Source of the DNA: Chitinophagaceae bacterium
GTDB taxonomy: Bacteria; Bacteroidota; Bacteroidia; Chitinophagales; Chitinophagaceae
Reading direction: 5' to 3'
NCBI GenBank assembly: GCA_016710745.1
Contig: JADJVB010000013.1
Coordinates: 124,001 to 188,000, forward strand
Length of the DNA: 64,000 nt
Positions 17,183 to 25,226 of this stretch are shown here, piece after piece. The translations under genes were made by a program, and so were the position numbers. The notes beneath the pieces were generated by a model. That model was not told the DNA's origin. It was given only the letters and a program-made list of their open reading frames with translations, and did no database searches. Within the stretch, counting starts at the first letter, position 1. The number at the start of each line of letters is the position of its first letter.

Positions 17183-17620
17183 TTACCTGCGTGCCTTAAA
17201 AAAATCTTTCATCAGCCTGGCACAATCATCTTTTAATATTCCGCCAATTAATTCAGTTTTGGGATGAAAAGGGGAAGCGGTTCCACAGCATTTTTTGTAG
17301 CCGTTTTTCTCGTCATCGGCGCCATAAACAATTCGGCCAATTTTACTCCAGTATAAGGCGCCACTACACATCAGGCAGGGCTCCAGGGTAACGTATAAAC
17401 TTGCTTCGGGTAAGTATTTGCTGCTTAAAAAATTAAAGGCGGTGGTAAGTGCCAGGATTTCGGCGTGGGCTGTACTGTCGTTCAGCAACTCCACCTGGTT
17501 ATGCGCACGGGCAATGATCCGGTTATTCATCACGATGACAGCACCAACCGGCACTTCTTCTTTGTCGAAGGCTTTTTGCGCTTCTTTGAGCGCTTGCTGC
17601 ATATACTGTTCGTCGGTCAT
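17183..17620 (-). CDS. tadA: tRNA-specific adenosine deaminase
   Basis: A 145-residue deaminase converting A34 to inosine in tRNA-Arg. Zinc-site motifs are HAEILALTTA (His and proton-shuttling Glu) near residue 52 and PCLMCSGALYW near residue 80. The conserved N-terminal YMQQALKEAQKAFDKEEVPVGAV is also intact. Family length. It is tail-to-tail with the small T9SS protein and divergent from the aldehyde dehydrogenase. Confidence 0.93.
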   Translation of the reverse strand: MTDEQYMQQALKEAQKAFDKEEVPVGAVIVMNNRIIARAHNQVELLNDSTAHAEILALTTAFNFLSSKYLPEASLYVTLEPCLMCSGALYWSKIGRIVYGADDEKNGYKKCCGTASPFHPKTELIGGILKDDCARLMKDFFKARR

Positions 17621-17716
17621 TTAATTTGTTTGATCTGGGTTCGTAAAAACGTAAAGCAAGATACGCCGCTGGTATATTATTGGGCGAATCAGTACCTTTC
17701 CGCAAATTTAGATGTA

Positions 17717-19081
17717 ATGGATAACTTATTGCAAATGCGAAGCTATTTTGACAGCGGCGTTACCAAACCCTATTCGTTTAGAAAAGAACAGCTAAAAAAA
17801 CTGCAAGCCGCGGTAAAGAAACACGAAACAGCTATTCATGAGGCTTTGTATACCGATCTGAAAAAAAGTCCTGAAGAGTGTTGGGTTACCGAAACCGGTT
17901 TCCTGTTGTCTGAAATCAGCTTTACGCTGAAAAATCTGAAGAACTGGATGCAGCACGAGCTAATATCAACAAACCTGCTGAATATTCCTTCAAAAAGCTT
18001 TGTGATGCAGGAACCTTTGGGTATGGTGTTGATCATCAGTCCCTGGAATTACCCTTTCCAGTTATTGATGACGCCGCTGGCTGGTGCTATGGCTGCGGGT
18101 AATTGTGTTGTTTTGAAATCGTCGGAGTTTGCGCCCGCAACATCAGCCGTAATGAAACAGATGATTGAAGAGACTTTCGATCGCAATTATATTCAGTTTG
18201 TTGAAGGGGATGGCGCCACAGTAATACCGGAAATGATGAACCAGTTTACTTTCGATCATGTTTTTTATACCGGTAGCACAGCGGTAGGAAAAATAATTTA
18301 TAAGATGGCTGCCGAGCGGTTGGTGCCGGTTACCCTGGAACTGGGAGGCAAAAGCCCCTGTGTAGTGGAGGCTGATGCCAATATAAAAATTGCGGCCAAA
18401 CGCATTGTGATGACTAAATTCAGCAACGCCGGCCAAATGTGTGTGGCGCCCGATTATGTGCTGGTGCATGAATCTGTAAAGGAAGCGTTGGTTTTGGAAA
18501 TGAAAAAAGTGATTTTGAAATTCTTTGGTGAGCATCCCGAAGCCAGTTACAGCTATGGAAGGATCATCAACGAAAAACAGTTTGACCGGTTATCGGGTTA
18601 CCTGCAGCAGGCGAATATTGTGCATGGCGGCAACACAGAAAAAGGGAATTTATTTATTGAACCAACCATCATGGATGGTATAAACCTGGAATCTGATCTG
18701 ATGAAGGAGGAAATTTTTGGCCCGATACTTCCTGTACTTTCTTTTAACAGCAAAGCGGCTGCTTTAAAAATAATGGCGTTAAACAAAAACCCTTTGGCAT
18801 TTTACGTGTTTACATCAAGCGCAGCAACCGAAAAAGACTGGTTAAACAGTGTGGCTTTTGGCGGTGGTTGTGTAAACAATGCCAGCTGGCATTTAACCAA
18901 TCATCATTTGCCCTTTGGCGGCAGGGGGTTCAGCGGCACCGGGCAGTACCATGGTAAATATTCTTTTGAAACATTTAGCCATAAAAAATCGGTGATGAAA
19001 ACACCTACCTGGTTCGATCCGGCTATAAAGTATCCGCCTTTTAAGGGAAAGTTGAAACTGTTTAAGATGGTGATCAAGTAA
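17717..19081 (+). CDS. aldehyde dehydrogenase (NAD(P)-dependent, class 3-like)
   Basis: A 454-residue ALDH oxidising aldehydes to acids. It contains the PWNYPFQLLMTPL substrate or cofactor segment, the LELGGKSP motif with the general-base Glu near residue 205, and the catalytic Cys in SNAGQMCVAPD near residue 240. The short length and N-terminal region match class 3 fatty-aldehyde or coniferyl-type enzymes. I chose ATG 17717 because the upstream in-frame extension overlaps tadA on the other strand and does not resemble ALDH. TACCTTTC just upstream is a weak -7 candidate. Confidence 0.92.
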   Translation: MDNLLQMRSYFDSGVTKPYSFRKEQLKKLQAAVKKHETAIHEALYTDLKKSPEECWVTETGFLLSEISFTLKNLKNWMQHELISTNLLNIPSKSFVMQEPLGMVLIISPWNYPFQLLMTPLAGAMAAGNCVVLKSSEFAPATSAVMKQMIEETFDRNYIQFVEGDGATVIPEMMNQFTFDHVFYTGSTAVGKIIYKMAAERLVPVTLELGGKSPCVVEADANIKIAAKRIVMTKFSNAGQMCVAPDYVLVHESVKEALVLEMKKVILKFFGEHPEASYSYGRIINEKQFDRLSGYLQQANIVHGGNTEKGNLFIEPTIMDGINLESDLMKEEIFGPILPVLSFNSKAAALKIMALNKNPLAFYVFTSSAATEKDWLNSVAFGGGCVNNASWHLTNHHLPFGGRGFSGTGQYHGKYSFETFSHKKSVMKTPTWFDPAIKYPPFKGKLKLFKMVIK

Positions 19082-19100
19082 CGGATCCCGCTAAACTTCG

Positions 19101-19138
19101 TTCTTTCCCTGGCGTGAGCCCCGAAAAGGGAGGAAATG
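19101..19138. repeat. CCCCGAA-type intergenic repeat, copy 1
   Basis: TTCTTTCCC (19101-19109), then CGTGAGCCCCGAAAAGGGAG and a trailing ATG. The same ordered blocks recur at 61928-61973 with CGTGAACCCCGAAGGGGGAG. Both copies lie shortly after a stop codon. The core CCCCGAA...GGG can form a small hairpin. Confidence 0.6.
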
Positions 19139-19268
19139 TAAAAGATTGCAGCAAAATATGCGAAGTAGAAAAATATATAACAGGTTATTGAAATCGTTTT
19201 TAATAACATTGACAATTATAATTACCTTTTGGTTTTATGTCGAGATCTCAAACAGAAATTCAAAAAAT

Positions 19269-19856
19269 ATGACAACCAGACAGAAAGTATTAAAAGCAGT
19301 GTATCCTATGTGGATATGGTTTGCCGGAAAGAAGGGTTTAAATACCAAAAATCTGTCAAACGAAAAAGCCATGCCCTCCGTTTCATTTTATTCGCTGAGT
19401 GATACCCTGAACGATGGAACGGCTTTTGATTTTGAGCAATTGAGAGGTAAAAAAGTAATGCTGGTGAATACCGCATCCGATTGTGGGTACACCGGCCAGT
19501 ATGACGACCTGCAAAAACTGAGCGAGCAATATAAAGACAAATTCGTTGTGATCGGCTTTCCGGCCAATGATTTCAAGGAGCAGGAGAAAGGAACAGATGA
19601 GGAAATTGCATCGTTCTGTAAAATCAACTTTGGCGTAAGTTTTCCGCTAATGAAAAAAAGCAGCGTAAAAAAAGGGGGAAGCCAAAATCGGGTATTCGAC
19701 TGGCTAACCGACGCCACAAAAAACGGTTGGAATGATCAACCGCCATCCTGGAATTTTTGTAAGTATATGGTGGATGAAGAGGGCAGGCTGACCCATTTTT
19801 TTGGCTCAACCATTGAGCCGCTTGGAAAAGAGATCACTGAAGCTGTACATCACTAA
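19269..19856 (+). CDS. glutathione peroxidase-family thiol peroxidase
   Basis: From ATG 19269 this is a 195-residue GPx-family protein that reduces peroxides. It has the NTASDCGYTGQY active-site loop with Cys near residue 70, GFPANDF with the Gln-equivalent region, and WNFCKYMVDEEG supplying the catalytic Trp/Asn. The frame stays open upstream to 19146 and would add about 40 residues with one hydrophobic span (LLKSFLITLTIIITFWF). A membrane-anchored form is therefore possible. I prefer 19269 because MTTRQKVLKAVYP resembles family N-termini. Bacterial members commonly use thioredoxin rather than glutathione. Confidence 0.85.
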   Translation: MTTRQKVLKAVYPMWIWFAGKKGLNTKNLSNEKAMPSVSFYSLSDTLNDGTAFDFEQLRGKKVMLVNTASDCGYTGQYDDLQKLSEQYKDKFVVIGFPANDFKEQEKGTDEEIASFCKINFGVSFPLMKKSSVKKGGSQNRVFDWLTDATKNGWNDQPPSWNFCKYMVDEEGRLTHFFGSTIEPLGKEITEAVHH

Positions 19857-19865
19857 AATCATTTT

Positions 19866-20393
19866 ATGTTTGAGCAAAAAGATTTCAGTTTTATTTACCG
19901 GTATTTTATTGCCGAAAAACAGGAGAGTGTGTTATTTATGGCGGCCGGTTTGATTGCCATTGTGCTGGCCATCGTGTTTTGGTTTTTTATAAAGGGGAAT
20001 CCGTCGTTTTATAAAGGTGTAGCGGTACCATTAATTATTTTAGGATTACTTCAGACTATCGTTGGGTTTACCATTTATACCCGTACTGATAACCAGAAAA
20101 AAGATATTGCGTATAATATGGGCATCGAACCGGTTTCCTTCGTTAAGCAAACCGAGCTTCCGCGAATGAAGAAGGTGATGAACAACTTTGTTGTATACCG
20201 ATGGATGGAAATTGCTTTTGTGATTGCCGGCCTGGTTTTGATTTTTTTGTTCAGGCTGAATCCGGATAGGTCCTTTTGGTATGGCCTTGGTATCGCGCTG
20301 GCTATCCAGGGCGTATTTATGCTGGGTGCCGATTATTTTGCTGAGAAAAGGGGAAAGGTATATACCGAAGAATTGAAGAAAAAAGTTGCCTAA
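19866..20393 (+). CDS. four-span membrane protein of unknown function
   Basis: A 175-residue protein not recognised by family. It has four hydrophobic segments, around residues 22-42 (LFMAAGLIAIVLAIVFWFF), 53-73, 116-135 and 140-160. A cytoplasmic-type middle region (EPVSFVKQTELPRMKKVMNN) lies between. It lies 9 bases after the peroxidase gene and is probably co-transcribed with it. Nothing in it suggests a catalytic site. Confidence 0.7.
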   Translation: MFEQKDFSFIYRYFIAEKQESVLFMAAGLIAIVLAIVFWFFIKGNPSFYKGVAVPLIILGLLQTIVGFTIYTRTDNQKKDIAYNMGIEPVSFVKQTELPRMKKVMNNFVVYRWMEIAFVIAGLVLIFLFRLNPDRSFWYGLGIALAIQGVFMLGADYFAEKRGKVYTEELKKKVA

Positions 20394-20398
20394 GCGTC

Positions 20399-20419
20399 GG
20401 GGGGCTTCAAGCGCCCCCC
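20399..20419. terminator. bidirectional terminator between converging genes
   Basis: GGGGGGC (20399-20405) pairs with GCCCCCC (20413-20419), a 7-bp all-GC stem with a 7-base loop. It sits in the 33-base gap between the four-span protein gene and dusB. T-tracts are poor on both sides, so it may also act as a transcript-end stabiliser. Confidence 0.6.
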
Positions 20420-20426
20420 AACTCCG

Positions 20427-21464
20427 TTATACCGGGCATTTTTCATGATAATTGATCAACTCGATCGGCGTTTTTTCAAAGGCATAGCCGGCATATTTAA
20501 TATTGATCTCGTCAAGCACGGCATCAATTTCCTCTACCGTTTCCAACGTAACTAATTTAAGGCGATACTCCTTGATACCCGGCAGTCCTTTTAAATAATT
20601 GGTATAATGCCTGCGCATTTCATAAATGCCAACTTTTGGTCCCTTCCATTCAAAGGATTTGTGCAGGTGCTTTTTACAAACGGCAACACGGTCTTCAATA
20701 GACGGAGACGGTAAGTGTTCGCCGGTTTGTACAAAATGTTTGATCTCATTAAAGATCCACGGGTAGCCAATAGCGGCACGGCCGATCATGATACCATCTA
20801 CACCATACTTATTTTTGTATTCCAGTGCTTTTTCCGGACTATCAATATCGCCATTGCCAAAGATCGGAATCGTAATACGGGGATTGTTTTTTACTTTACC
20901 GATCAGTTCCCAGTCGGCCTGTCCCTTGTACATCTGTGTTCGGGTGCGGCCATGAATGGCGAGTGCCTTGATGCCAACATCCTGCAGGCGTTCGGCAACT
21001 TCCTCAATATTTCGGGTATTATCATCCCAACCCAATCTTGTTTTTACAGTAACCGGCAACGATGTTGATTTTACAACAGCACTGGTTAGCCGAACCATCA
21101 GGTCAATATCTTTTAATACACCGGCACCCGCTCCTTTTAAAGCCACTTTTTTTACCGGGCAACCGAAATTGATATCCAGCAGGTCGGGATTGGTAACATC
21201 AACGATTTTTGCAGCCAGGGCCAGACTTTCTTCATCTCCGCCAAAGATCTGTATACCAACCGGCTTTTCGTAATCAAATATGTCGAGCTTTTGACGGCTC
21301 TTGATAGCATCCCGGATCAACCCTTCGCTGCTGATGAATTCGGTATACATCAGGTCGGCGCCGTGGTCTTTGCACACCGCACGAAAAGGGGGATCACTTA
21401 CATCCTCCATCGGCGCCAGTAACAGCGGAAATTCGGGTAATTGTATATGGCCGATTTTGGGCAT
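20427..21464 (-). CDS. dusB: tRNA dihydrouridine synthase
   Basis: A 345-residue flavin enzyme reducing uridine to dihydrouridine in tRNA. TIM-barrel motifs include LLAPMEDVSDPPFR at residues 14-27 and the DINFGCPVKK loop with the catalytic Cys near residue 105. IHGRTRTQMYKG and IPIFGNGDI (FMN phosphate site) follow, with GIMIGRAAIGYPW beyond. Length fits the DusB type. It is monocistronic, with a promoter in 21465-21611 shared divergently with the CPBP protease gene. Confidence 0.94.
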   Translation of the reverse strand: MPKIGHIQLPEFPLLLAPMEDVSDPPFRAVCKDHGADLMYTEFISSEGLIRDAIKSRQKLDIFDYEKPVGIQIFGGDEESLALAAKIVDVTNPDLLDINFGCPVKKVALKGAGAGVLKDIDLMVRLTSAVVKSTSLPVTVKTRLGWDDNTRNIEEVAERLQDVGIKALAIHGRTRTQMYKGQADWELIGKVKNNPRITIPIFGNGDIDSPEKALEYKNKYGVDGIMIGRAAIGYPWIFNEIKHFVQTGEHLPSPSIEDRVAVCKKHLHKSFEWKGPKVGIYEMRRHYTNYLKGLPGIKEYRLKLVTLETVEEIDAVLDEINIKYAGYAFEKTPIELINYHEKCPV

Positions 21465-21611
21465 CTTGTTTTTTAAAGTTTTGCGTATTACTTACTGCTG
21501 GTTTATTTAACGAACAAAGCACTGAAAACTGATATCTCTGCTACATTACCGGGCTATTTTAGCAGGGTAGTAGTATATTGCGGTGCAAATTTACTAATAA
21601 TCAGCTTAGCT

Positions 21612-22622
21612 ATGGAATATAGGAGTGTTAAAGGGCTTACCGGACTTGGTCAATTGGGCATTTTACTTGTTTTTTTTGGGGCAGGGTTCATTATGGCAGC
21701 AGGGGTACAGGTGTTGATTGGTATGTTTTTGGTGCCTTCGGGCCTGCCTATGGAACAAACGCTCGATGCTATTGTAAAGGCCATGCTGGAACCGAAAAAT
21801 GTTGCTTCGGCCCGTCTGGCTCAGGTGTTGGGAACGTTTTGCCTGTTCTTTATTCCGGCTGTTCTGTTCATGCTCACCTGCCATGGCAAAAATAAGTTTT
21901 GGCTGGGGTTTAATAAACATATCAATGCCAAACAAATTATACTCGGGTTTTTCCTGATCTTTTTAGCTAATATTATTGCCAATCCCCTGGCCGAACTGAG
22001 TAAATCAGTAGCCATCAATTTTCCCGATCTGAATGCCCTGGGCCTTCAAATGGAAGCCGAATACAGCAAACAGGTTATGGCGCTTAGTAATTTGAAAAGT
22101 TGGGGTGAATTCTTCATGGCCCTTGTTATTATGGCTTTTTTTCCGGCATTATTCGAGGAAATATTTTTCAGAGGCGCTTTACAGAATTTACTCGAAAAAT
22201 GGTGGAAAGCACCATTACTGGCTATCATTGTCACTTCTTTATTATTCAGTTTGATCCATATGTCGGTATTCCTTTTCCTTAGCCGGGCGGTGCTGGGTTT
22301 TGTTTTGGGATTGATGTACCAGCGCAGCAGGAACTTGTGGGTAAATATTATCGCTCATTTTTTGAATAATGCAGTTGCGGTTATTCAGTTATTCTGGATA
22401 TCCAAACACCAGCAAAAAATAGAAGTAGATAAACTGGATCCCGATGTGCCTGTATGGGGCGGGTTAATTGCGGTTGCCATTTCGATAGGTTTGTTCATTG
22501 TATTTGATAAAGCATCTTCAACCAACCGCAAACAAATTGCTTTTGAAGAACAGGATCTGTTGGAACATAGCAACTCATTGTACGCTTTCCCCGAAAATAA
22601 AAACGACCGTTTTGGCACTTAA
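21612..22622 (+). CDS. CPBP-family intramembrane glutamic protease
   Basis: A 336-residue polytopic membrane protein of the CPBP (CAAX protease and bacteriocin-processing) family. The catalytic motif LFEEIFFRGAL (EExxxR) is near residues 180-190. SLIHM (His) is near residue 215 and NIIAHFLNNA (second His) near residue 245. In bacteria, family members process or protect against peptides, and the substrate here is unknown. The 3' end overlaps the likely TTG start of cdsA by 11 bases, so the two genes are probably coupled. Confidence 0.88.
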   Translation: MEYRSVKGLTGLGQLGILLVFFGAGFIMAAGVQVLIGMFLVPSGLPMEQTLDAIVKAMLEPKNVASARLAQVLGTFCLFFIPAVLFMLTCHGKNKFWLGFNKHINAKQIILGFFLIFLANIIANPLAELSKSVAINFPDLNALGLQMEAEYSKQVMALSNLKSWGEFFMALVIMAFFPALFEEIFFRGALQNLLEKWWKAPLLAIIVTSLLFSLIHMSVFLFLSRAVLGFVLGLMYQRSRNLWVNIIAHFLNNAVAVIQLFWISKHQQKIEVDKLDPDVPVWGGLIAVAISIGLFIVFDKASSTNRKQIAFEEQDLLEHSNSLYAFPENKNDRFGT

Positions 22623-23325
22623 TCTTAAAACATTTAAAACGAGAGCGTTAACAGCGTTGCTGTTTGTAGCCGTGATGCTAACGGGTTTGCTGTGGAATTT
22701 ATGGAGTTTTTTGATCTTGTTTACGATAATACATTTTGGCTGCTGGTACGAGTTTGTAAAACTGATGAAGAAAATGTACCGGGAAAGATATGTACAATAT
22801 TGCCTGTTTGGATTGATCTACATAACGCTGCCCATTGTGTTGATGTTTTTTTTACATCAAAAAACGATTGTTGTATTTTCAAATGTAGAATCAAATGCAG
22901 CTTATTTTCCTGCCGAATATTCCGAATCATTCCGATTCACAATTTTAATATTCACTATTGCAGTTATCTGGATCAATGATACCATGGCTTACCTGGTGGG
23001 TTCGTTTATAGGTAAAACTCCACTTACTAAAATTTCGCCCAAAAAAACCTGGGAAGGCACCCTGGGAGGGGCTATACTGGCGATTGGAGTTGGAATTATT
23101 TTCGCAAAGGTTATCCACCTCCAAGTCTTTCATGTTTCTTTGATTACGGCGGCAATTGCCATTTTTGGCACCCTGGGTGATCTGTTGGAAAGCAAATTAA
23201 AACGGATGGCCGATGTTAAAGACAGCGGGAGCTTTATGCCCGGCCATGGTGGATTCCTGGACAGGTTTGATTCCTTATTAGTGGCGGTACCAGCTGTTTG
23301 GGTTTATTTATATTTTTTTATTTAA
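22612..23325 (+). CDS. cdsA: phosphatidate cytidylyltransferase
   Basis: Makes CDP-diacylglycerol, the branch point of phospholipid synthesis, in the inner membrane. The signature is complete: KKTWEGTLGGA near residue 145 and a C-terminal GDLLESKLKR, with KDSGSFMPGHGGFLDRFDS close behind. The best start is TTG 22612 (MALNLKTFKTRALTALLF), which overlaps the CPBP stop. That gives 237 residues, short for a family that usually has about 265-300. The region between the first spans and the YCLFGLIYITLP segment seems reduced. psd, using a downstream product of the same pathway, is the next gene. Confidence 0.88.
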   Translation: MALNLKTFKTRALTALLFVAVMLTGLLWNLWSFLILFTIIHFGCWYEFVKLMKKMYRERYVQYCLFGLIYITLPIVLMFFLHQKTIVVFSNVESNAAYFPAEYSESFRFTILIFTIAVIWINDTMAYLVGSFIGKTPLTKISPKKTWEGTLGGAILAIGVGIIFAKVIHLQVFHVSLITAAIAIFGTLGDLLESKLKRMADVKDSGSFMPGHGGFLDRFDSLLVAVPAVWVYLYFFI

Positions 23326-23327
23326 AA

Positions 23328-23411
23328 ATCCGGCATCCGGCATCCGGCATCCATCATCCACCATCCACCATCCGGCATCCATCATCTTACTCCTAACTCC
23401 TAACTCATTAT
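23328..23411. repeat. heptad element A: twelve 7-bp units in phase
   Basis: Twelve contiguous 7-bp units: ATCCGGC three times, then ATCCATC, ATCCACC twice, ATCCGGC, ATCCATC, ATCTTAC, TCCTAAC twice, and TCATTAT. Phase never slips even though the unit sequence drifts. It begins 2 bases after the cdsA stop and runs into the -7 box of psd. It is non-coding. Length and phasing are read directly from the sequence. Confidence 0.85.
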
Positions 23412-23416
23412 CTTTG
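23409..23416 (+). promoter_or_regulatory. -7 promoter element (TATCTTTG) for psd
   Basis: An exact TAnnTTTG match, 17 bases before the psd ATG. The sequence where a -33 box would lie consists entirely of 7-bp repeat units, with no TTG. Transcription may depend on the -7 alone or on a factor bound to the repeats. Confidence 0.5.
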
Positions 23417-23432
23417 CACTCAAATTAAAATA

Positions 23433-24089
23433 ATGACCATACATCGGGAAGGATATAAAAGCATTGCTATTGCGACCTTGATTTTTGGAGCGATCAATGT
23501 ACCGGTATACTTTTTTTTAAGCGCCTCTGTGATGTGGCTTTGTCATATCGTGTTTATTGTAACCCTGGCCCTGTTGTTATTCCTGATATCATTCTTCCGC
23601 ATTCCCAACCGGCTACTAACCATTAAAGATGGTGCCGTTGTTGCGCCTGCTGATGGAAAAGTAGTGGTAATTGAGGAAACAACCGACCTCGAATATTTTA
23701 ACGATAAACGCCTGCAGGTGTCTATTTTCATGAGTCCGGCCAATGTACACGTTAACCGTAATCCCATCGATGGCGAGGTTGTTTATAACCAGTATCATAA
23801 AGGCAAATACCTGGTTGCCTGGCATCCCAAATCATCAACCGAAAATGAACGCCATTCGGTGGTTATACAAAATGGTGATACCAGGATATTGGTAAAACAG
23901 ATTGCCGGCGCTTTGGCCAAACGTATTATAAATTATTTACAGGTGGGCCAAAAAGTAAAACAAACGGAAGAAATGGGCTTTATTAAGTTTGGCAGCCGGG
24001 TAGATATGTTATTACCTGTTGGAACCAAGGTACATGTTGAACTGAACCAGGCTGTGCAGGGCGGTGTTACCATAATTGCTACCCTGTAA
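23433..24089 (+). CDS. psd: phosphatidylserine decarboxylase
   Basis: A 218-residue proenzyme of the short PSD class that forms phosphatidylethanolamine at the inner membrane. Two N-terminal hydrophobic spans are followed by VVAPADGKVVVI and SPANVHVNRNPIDG. The C-terminal FIKFGSRVDMLLP carries the Gly-Ser self-cleavage site, about residues 186-187, which generates the pyruvoyl group. It follows cdsA across the heptad repeat and has its own -7 box. Confidence 0.93.
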   Translation: MTIHREGYKSIAIATLIFGAINVPVYFFLSASVMWLCHIVFIVTLALLLFLISFFRIPNRLLTIKDGAVVAPADGKVVVIEETTDLEYFNDKRLQVSIFMSPANVHVNRNPIDGEVVYNQYHKGKYLVAWHPKSSTENERHSVVIQNGDTRILVKQIAGALAKRIINYLQVGQKVKQTEEMGFIKFGSRVDMLLPVGTKVHVELNQAVQGGVTIIATL

Positions 24090-24104
24090 TTTAACATTTT
24101 CAAA

Positions 24105-24136
24105 TTGGGCGTTCTGCAATTTCTGCCCTATTTTTA
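24105..24136 (+). promoter_or_regulatory. candidate promoter of the Cys-rich mini-protein
   Basis: TTG at 24105-24107, then a 21-base spacer and TATTTTTA at 24129-24136, one mismatch from TAnnTTTG. The gene starts 30 bases later. The spacing agrees with Bacteroidota -33/-7 promoters. Confidence 0.4.
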
Positions 24137-24165
24137 CGTTAGTAAAATCAATTAAAACTATAATC

Positions 24166-24342
24166 ATGAAGAAAGTACTTTTATTAGCAACTGCGTTTTT
24201 ATTTGTTACCGGTGTGGCTGTGGCCGACAAAGGTAAAAAGAAGAAATGTGCCAAAGGCAAAACATGCTGCACTAAAGATGCAAAAGCTGAAGCAGGCAAA
24301 GCTTGTTGTAAAGACAAAGATAAGTCTACCGCTAAGATGTAA
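24166..24342 (+). CDS. small secreted Cys- and Lys-rich protein
   Basis: A 58-residue protein with a clear signal peptide (about residues 1-20, LLLATAFLFVTGVAVA). The mature part has five cysteines, one single and two adjacent pairs (KTCC and KACC), among about 15 lysines. No family is recognised. Adjacent Cys pairs with flanking Lys suggest metal binding or a disulphide-locked peptide in the periplasm. It has its own promoter and a terminator 22 bases after the stop, so it is an independent transcription unit and likely well expressed. Confidence 0.7.
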   Translation: MKKVLLLATAFLFVTGVAVADKGKKKKCAKGKTCCTKDAKAEAGKACCKDKDKSTAKM

Positions 24343-24363
24343 TGCTTATCCGAGAACGAATTG

Positions 24364-24388
24364 AAAACCTTTCTTCCGGAAAGGTTTT
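24364..24388 (+). terminator. intrinsic terminator after the Cys-rich mini-protein
   Basis: AAAACCTTTC (24364-24373) pairs with GAAAGGTTTT (24379-24388), a 10-bp stem with a 5-base loop, ending in a run of T. It also has A-rich sequence on the left, so it may serve the converging nucleotidase gene from the other strand. Confidence 0.8.
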
Positions 24389-24402
24389 TTTATGCCCGGG
24401 TT

Positions 24403-25101
24403 CTAAAAAATACCTTCTAATTCCTGCAAATGGGTAACAATATAAGTAGGCTTGATTTGGGGTAATGCGTTGATGTGGTTCACAAATACGGTATCCATAC
24501 CTGCGTTCATGGCGCCTTGTATATCGGCTTCCAGGTTATCACCAATCATAATACTTTCGGCTAAAACAGATTTTGCCTTGTTTATCGCGAAATCAAAGAT
24601 CTCTTTTTTGGGTTTTAAACTGTTGCTGCCTTCCGATGTGATCACATGGGTAAAATAATGGCTTAGTCCGCTGTTGTTTAATTTGCTCCATTGCGTTTTC
24701 TCAAATCCATTGGTGATCAAATGCAATTCATAATTATTCTCCTTCAGGTAATTTAAGATTTCTATCGTGTGCGGAAAAAGTATCTTTTTTGTTGGCAGTA
24801 TCTCCAGAAATTTTCCACTCATTTCCTTCGACAGGTTTTCATCTGCCACTTTAAAATCCAGCAAAGTGCGCCACATCCGCTTCCATTTAAGCTCTTCCGA
24901 ACTGATCAGGCCTTTGTGATAGCGGTCCCATAGCACTTCATTATTGAATAAATAGGCAGGATAAAAATCATCAAAACTGGTACTGATCCGGTTATACAGA
25001 TCGAAAATATGGTACAGTTCGGCCAGTGTATCCCTGGCATTGGCATCAAAATCCCAAAGGGTATGGTCGAGATCGAAAAAAAGATGTTTGTATTTTGGCA
25101 T
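24403..25101 (-). CDS. YjjG-type HAD noncanonical pyrimidine nucleotidase
   Basis: A 232-residue HAD-superfamily hydrolase. The nucleophile motif FFDLDHTLWDFD is at residues 8-19, motif II is LITNGFEKTQW near residue 130, and motif III/IV is PKKEIF ... MIGDNLEADIQGA near residue 190. This arrangement and the HTLWDFD sequence match YjjG 5'-nucleotidases, which remove damaged pyrimidine nucleotides. It is divergent from the next SDR gene and converges with the mini-protein. Confidence 0.88.
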   Translation of the reverse strand: MPKYKHLFFDLDHTLWDFDANARDTLAELYHIFDLYNRISTSFDDFYPAYLFNNEVLWDRYHKGLISSEELKWKRMWRTLLDFKVADENLSKEMSGKFLEILPTKKILFPHTIEILNYLKENNYELHLITNGFEKTQWSKLNNSGLSHYFTHVITSEGSNSLKPKKEIFDFAINKAKSVLAESIMIGDNLEADIQGAMNAGMDTVFVNHINALPQIKPTYIVTHLQELEGIF

Positions 25102-25226
25102 TACACTGAAGTAGCAAAGATTTATATGAAGAGATATTAACTTTACCTATCATTGCAAGATACTGATTCGGAGGGTAATTGAATATCGTTAACAATAAGC
25201 GTGGATAATTTAATAATAGCAAAAAC

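Noticed and set aside
19146..19268. Upstream extension of the glutathione peroxidase as a certain membrane anchor
   Set aside because: The frame is open and hydrophobic, but family N-termini fit ATG 19269 better. It is kept only as an alternative in the feature entry.
23110..23120. A DnaA-box-like TTATCCACC
   Set aside because: It is single, inside the cdsA coding region, with no cluster of boxes, so no origin is called. The rpmH-rnpA region also lacks boxes.
23328..23411. CRISPR-like array
   Set aside because: The repeat unit is 7 bp with no spacers and no cas genes are near.
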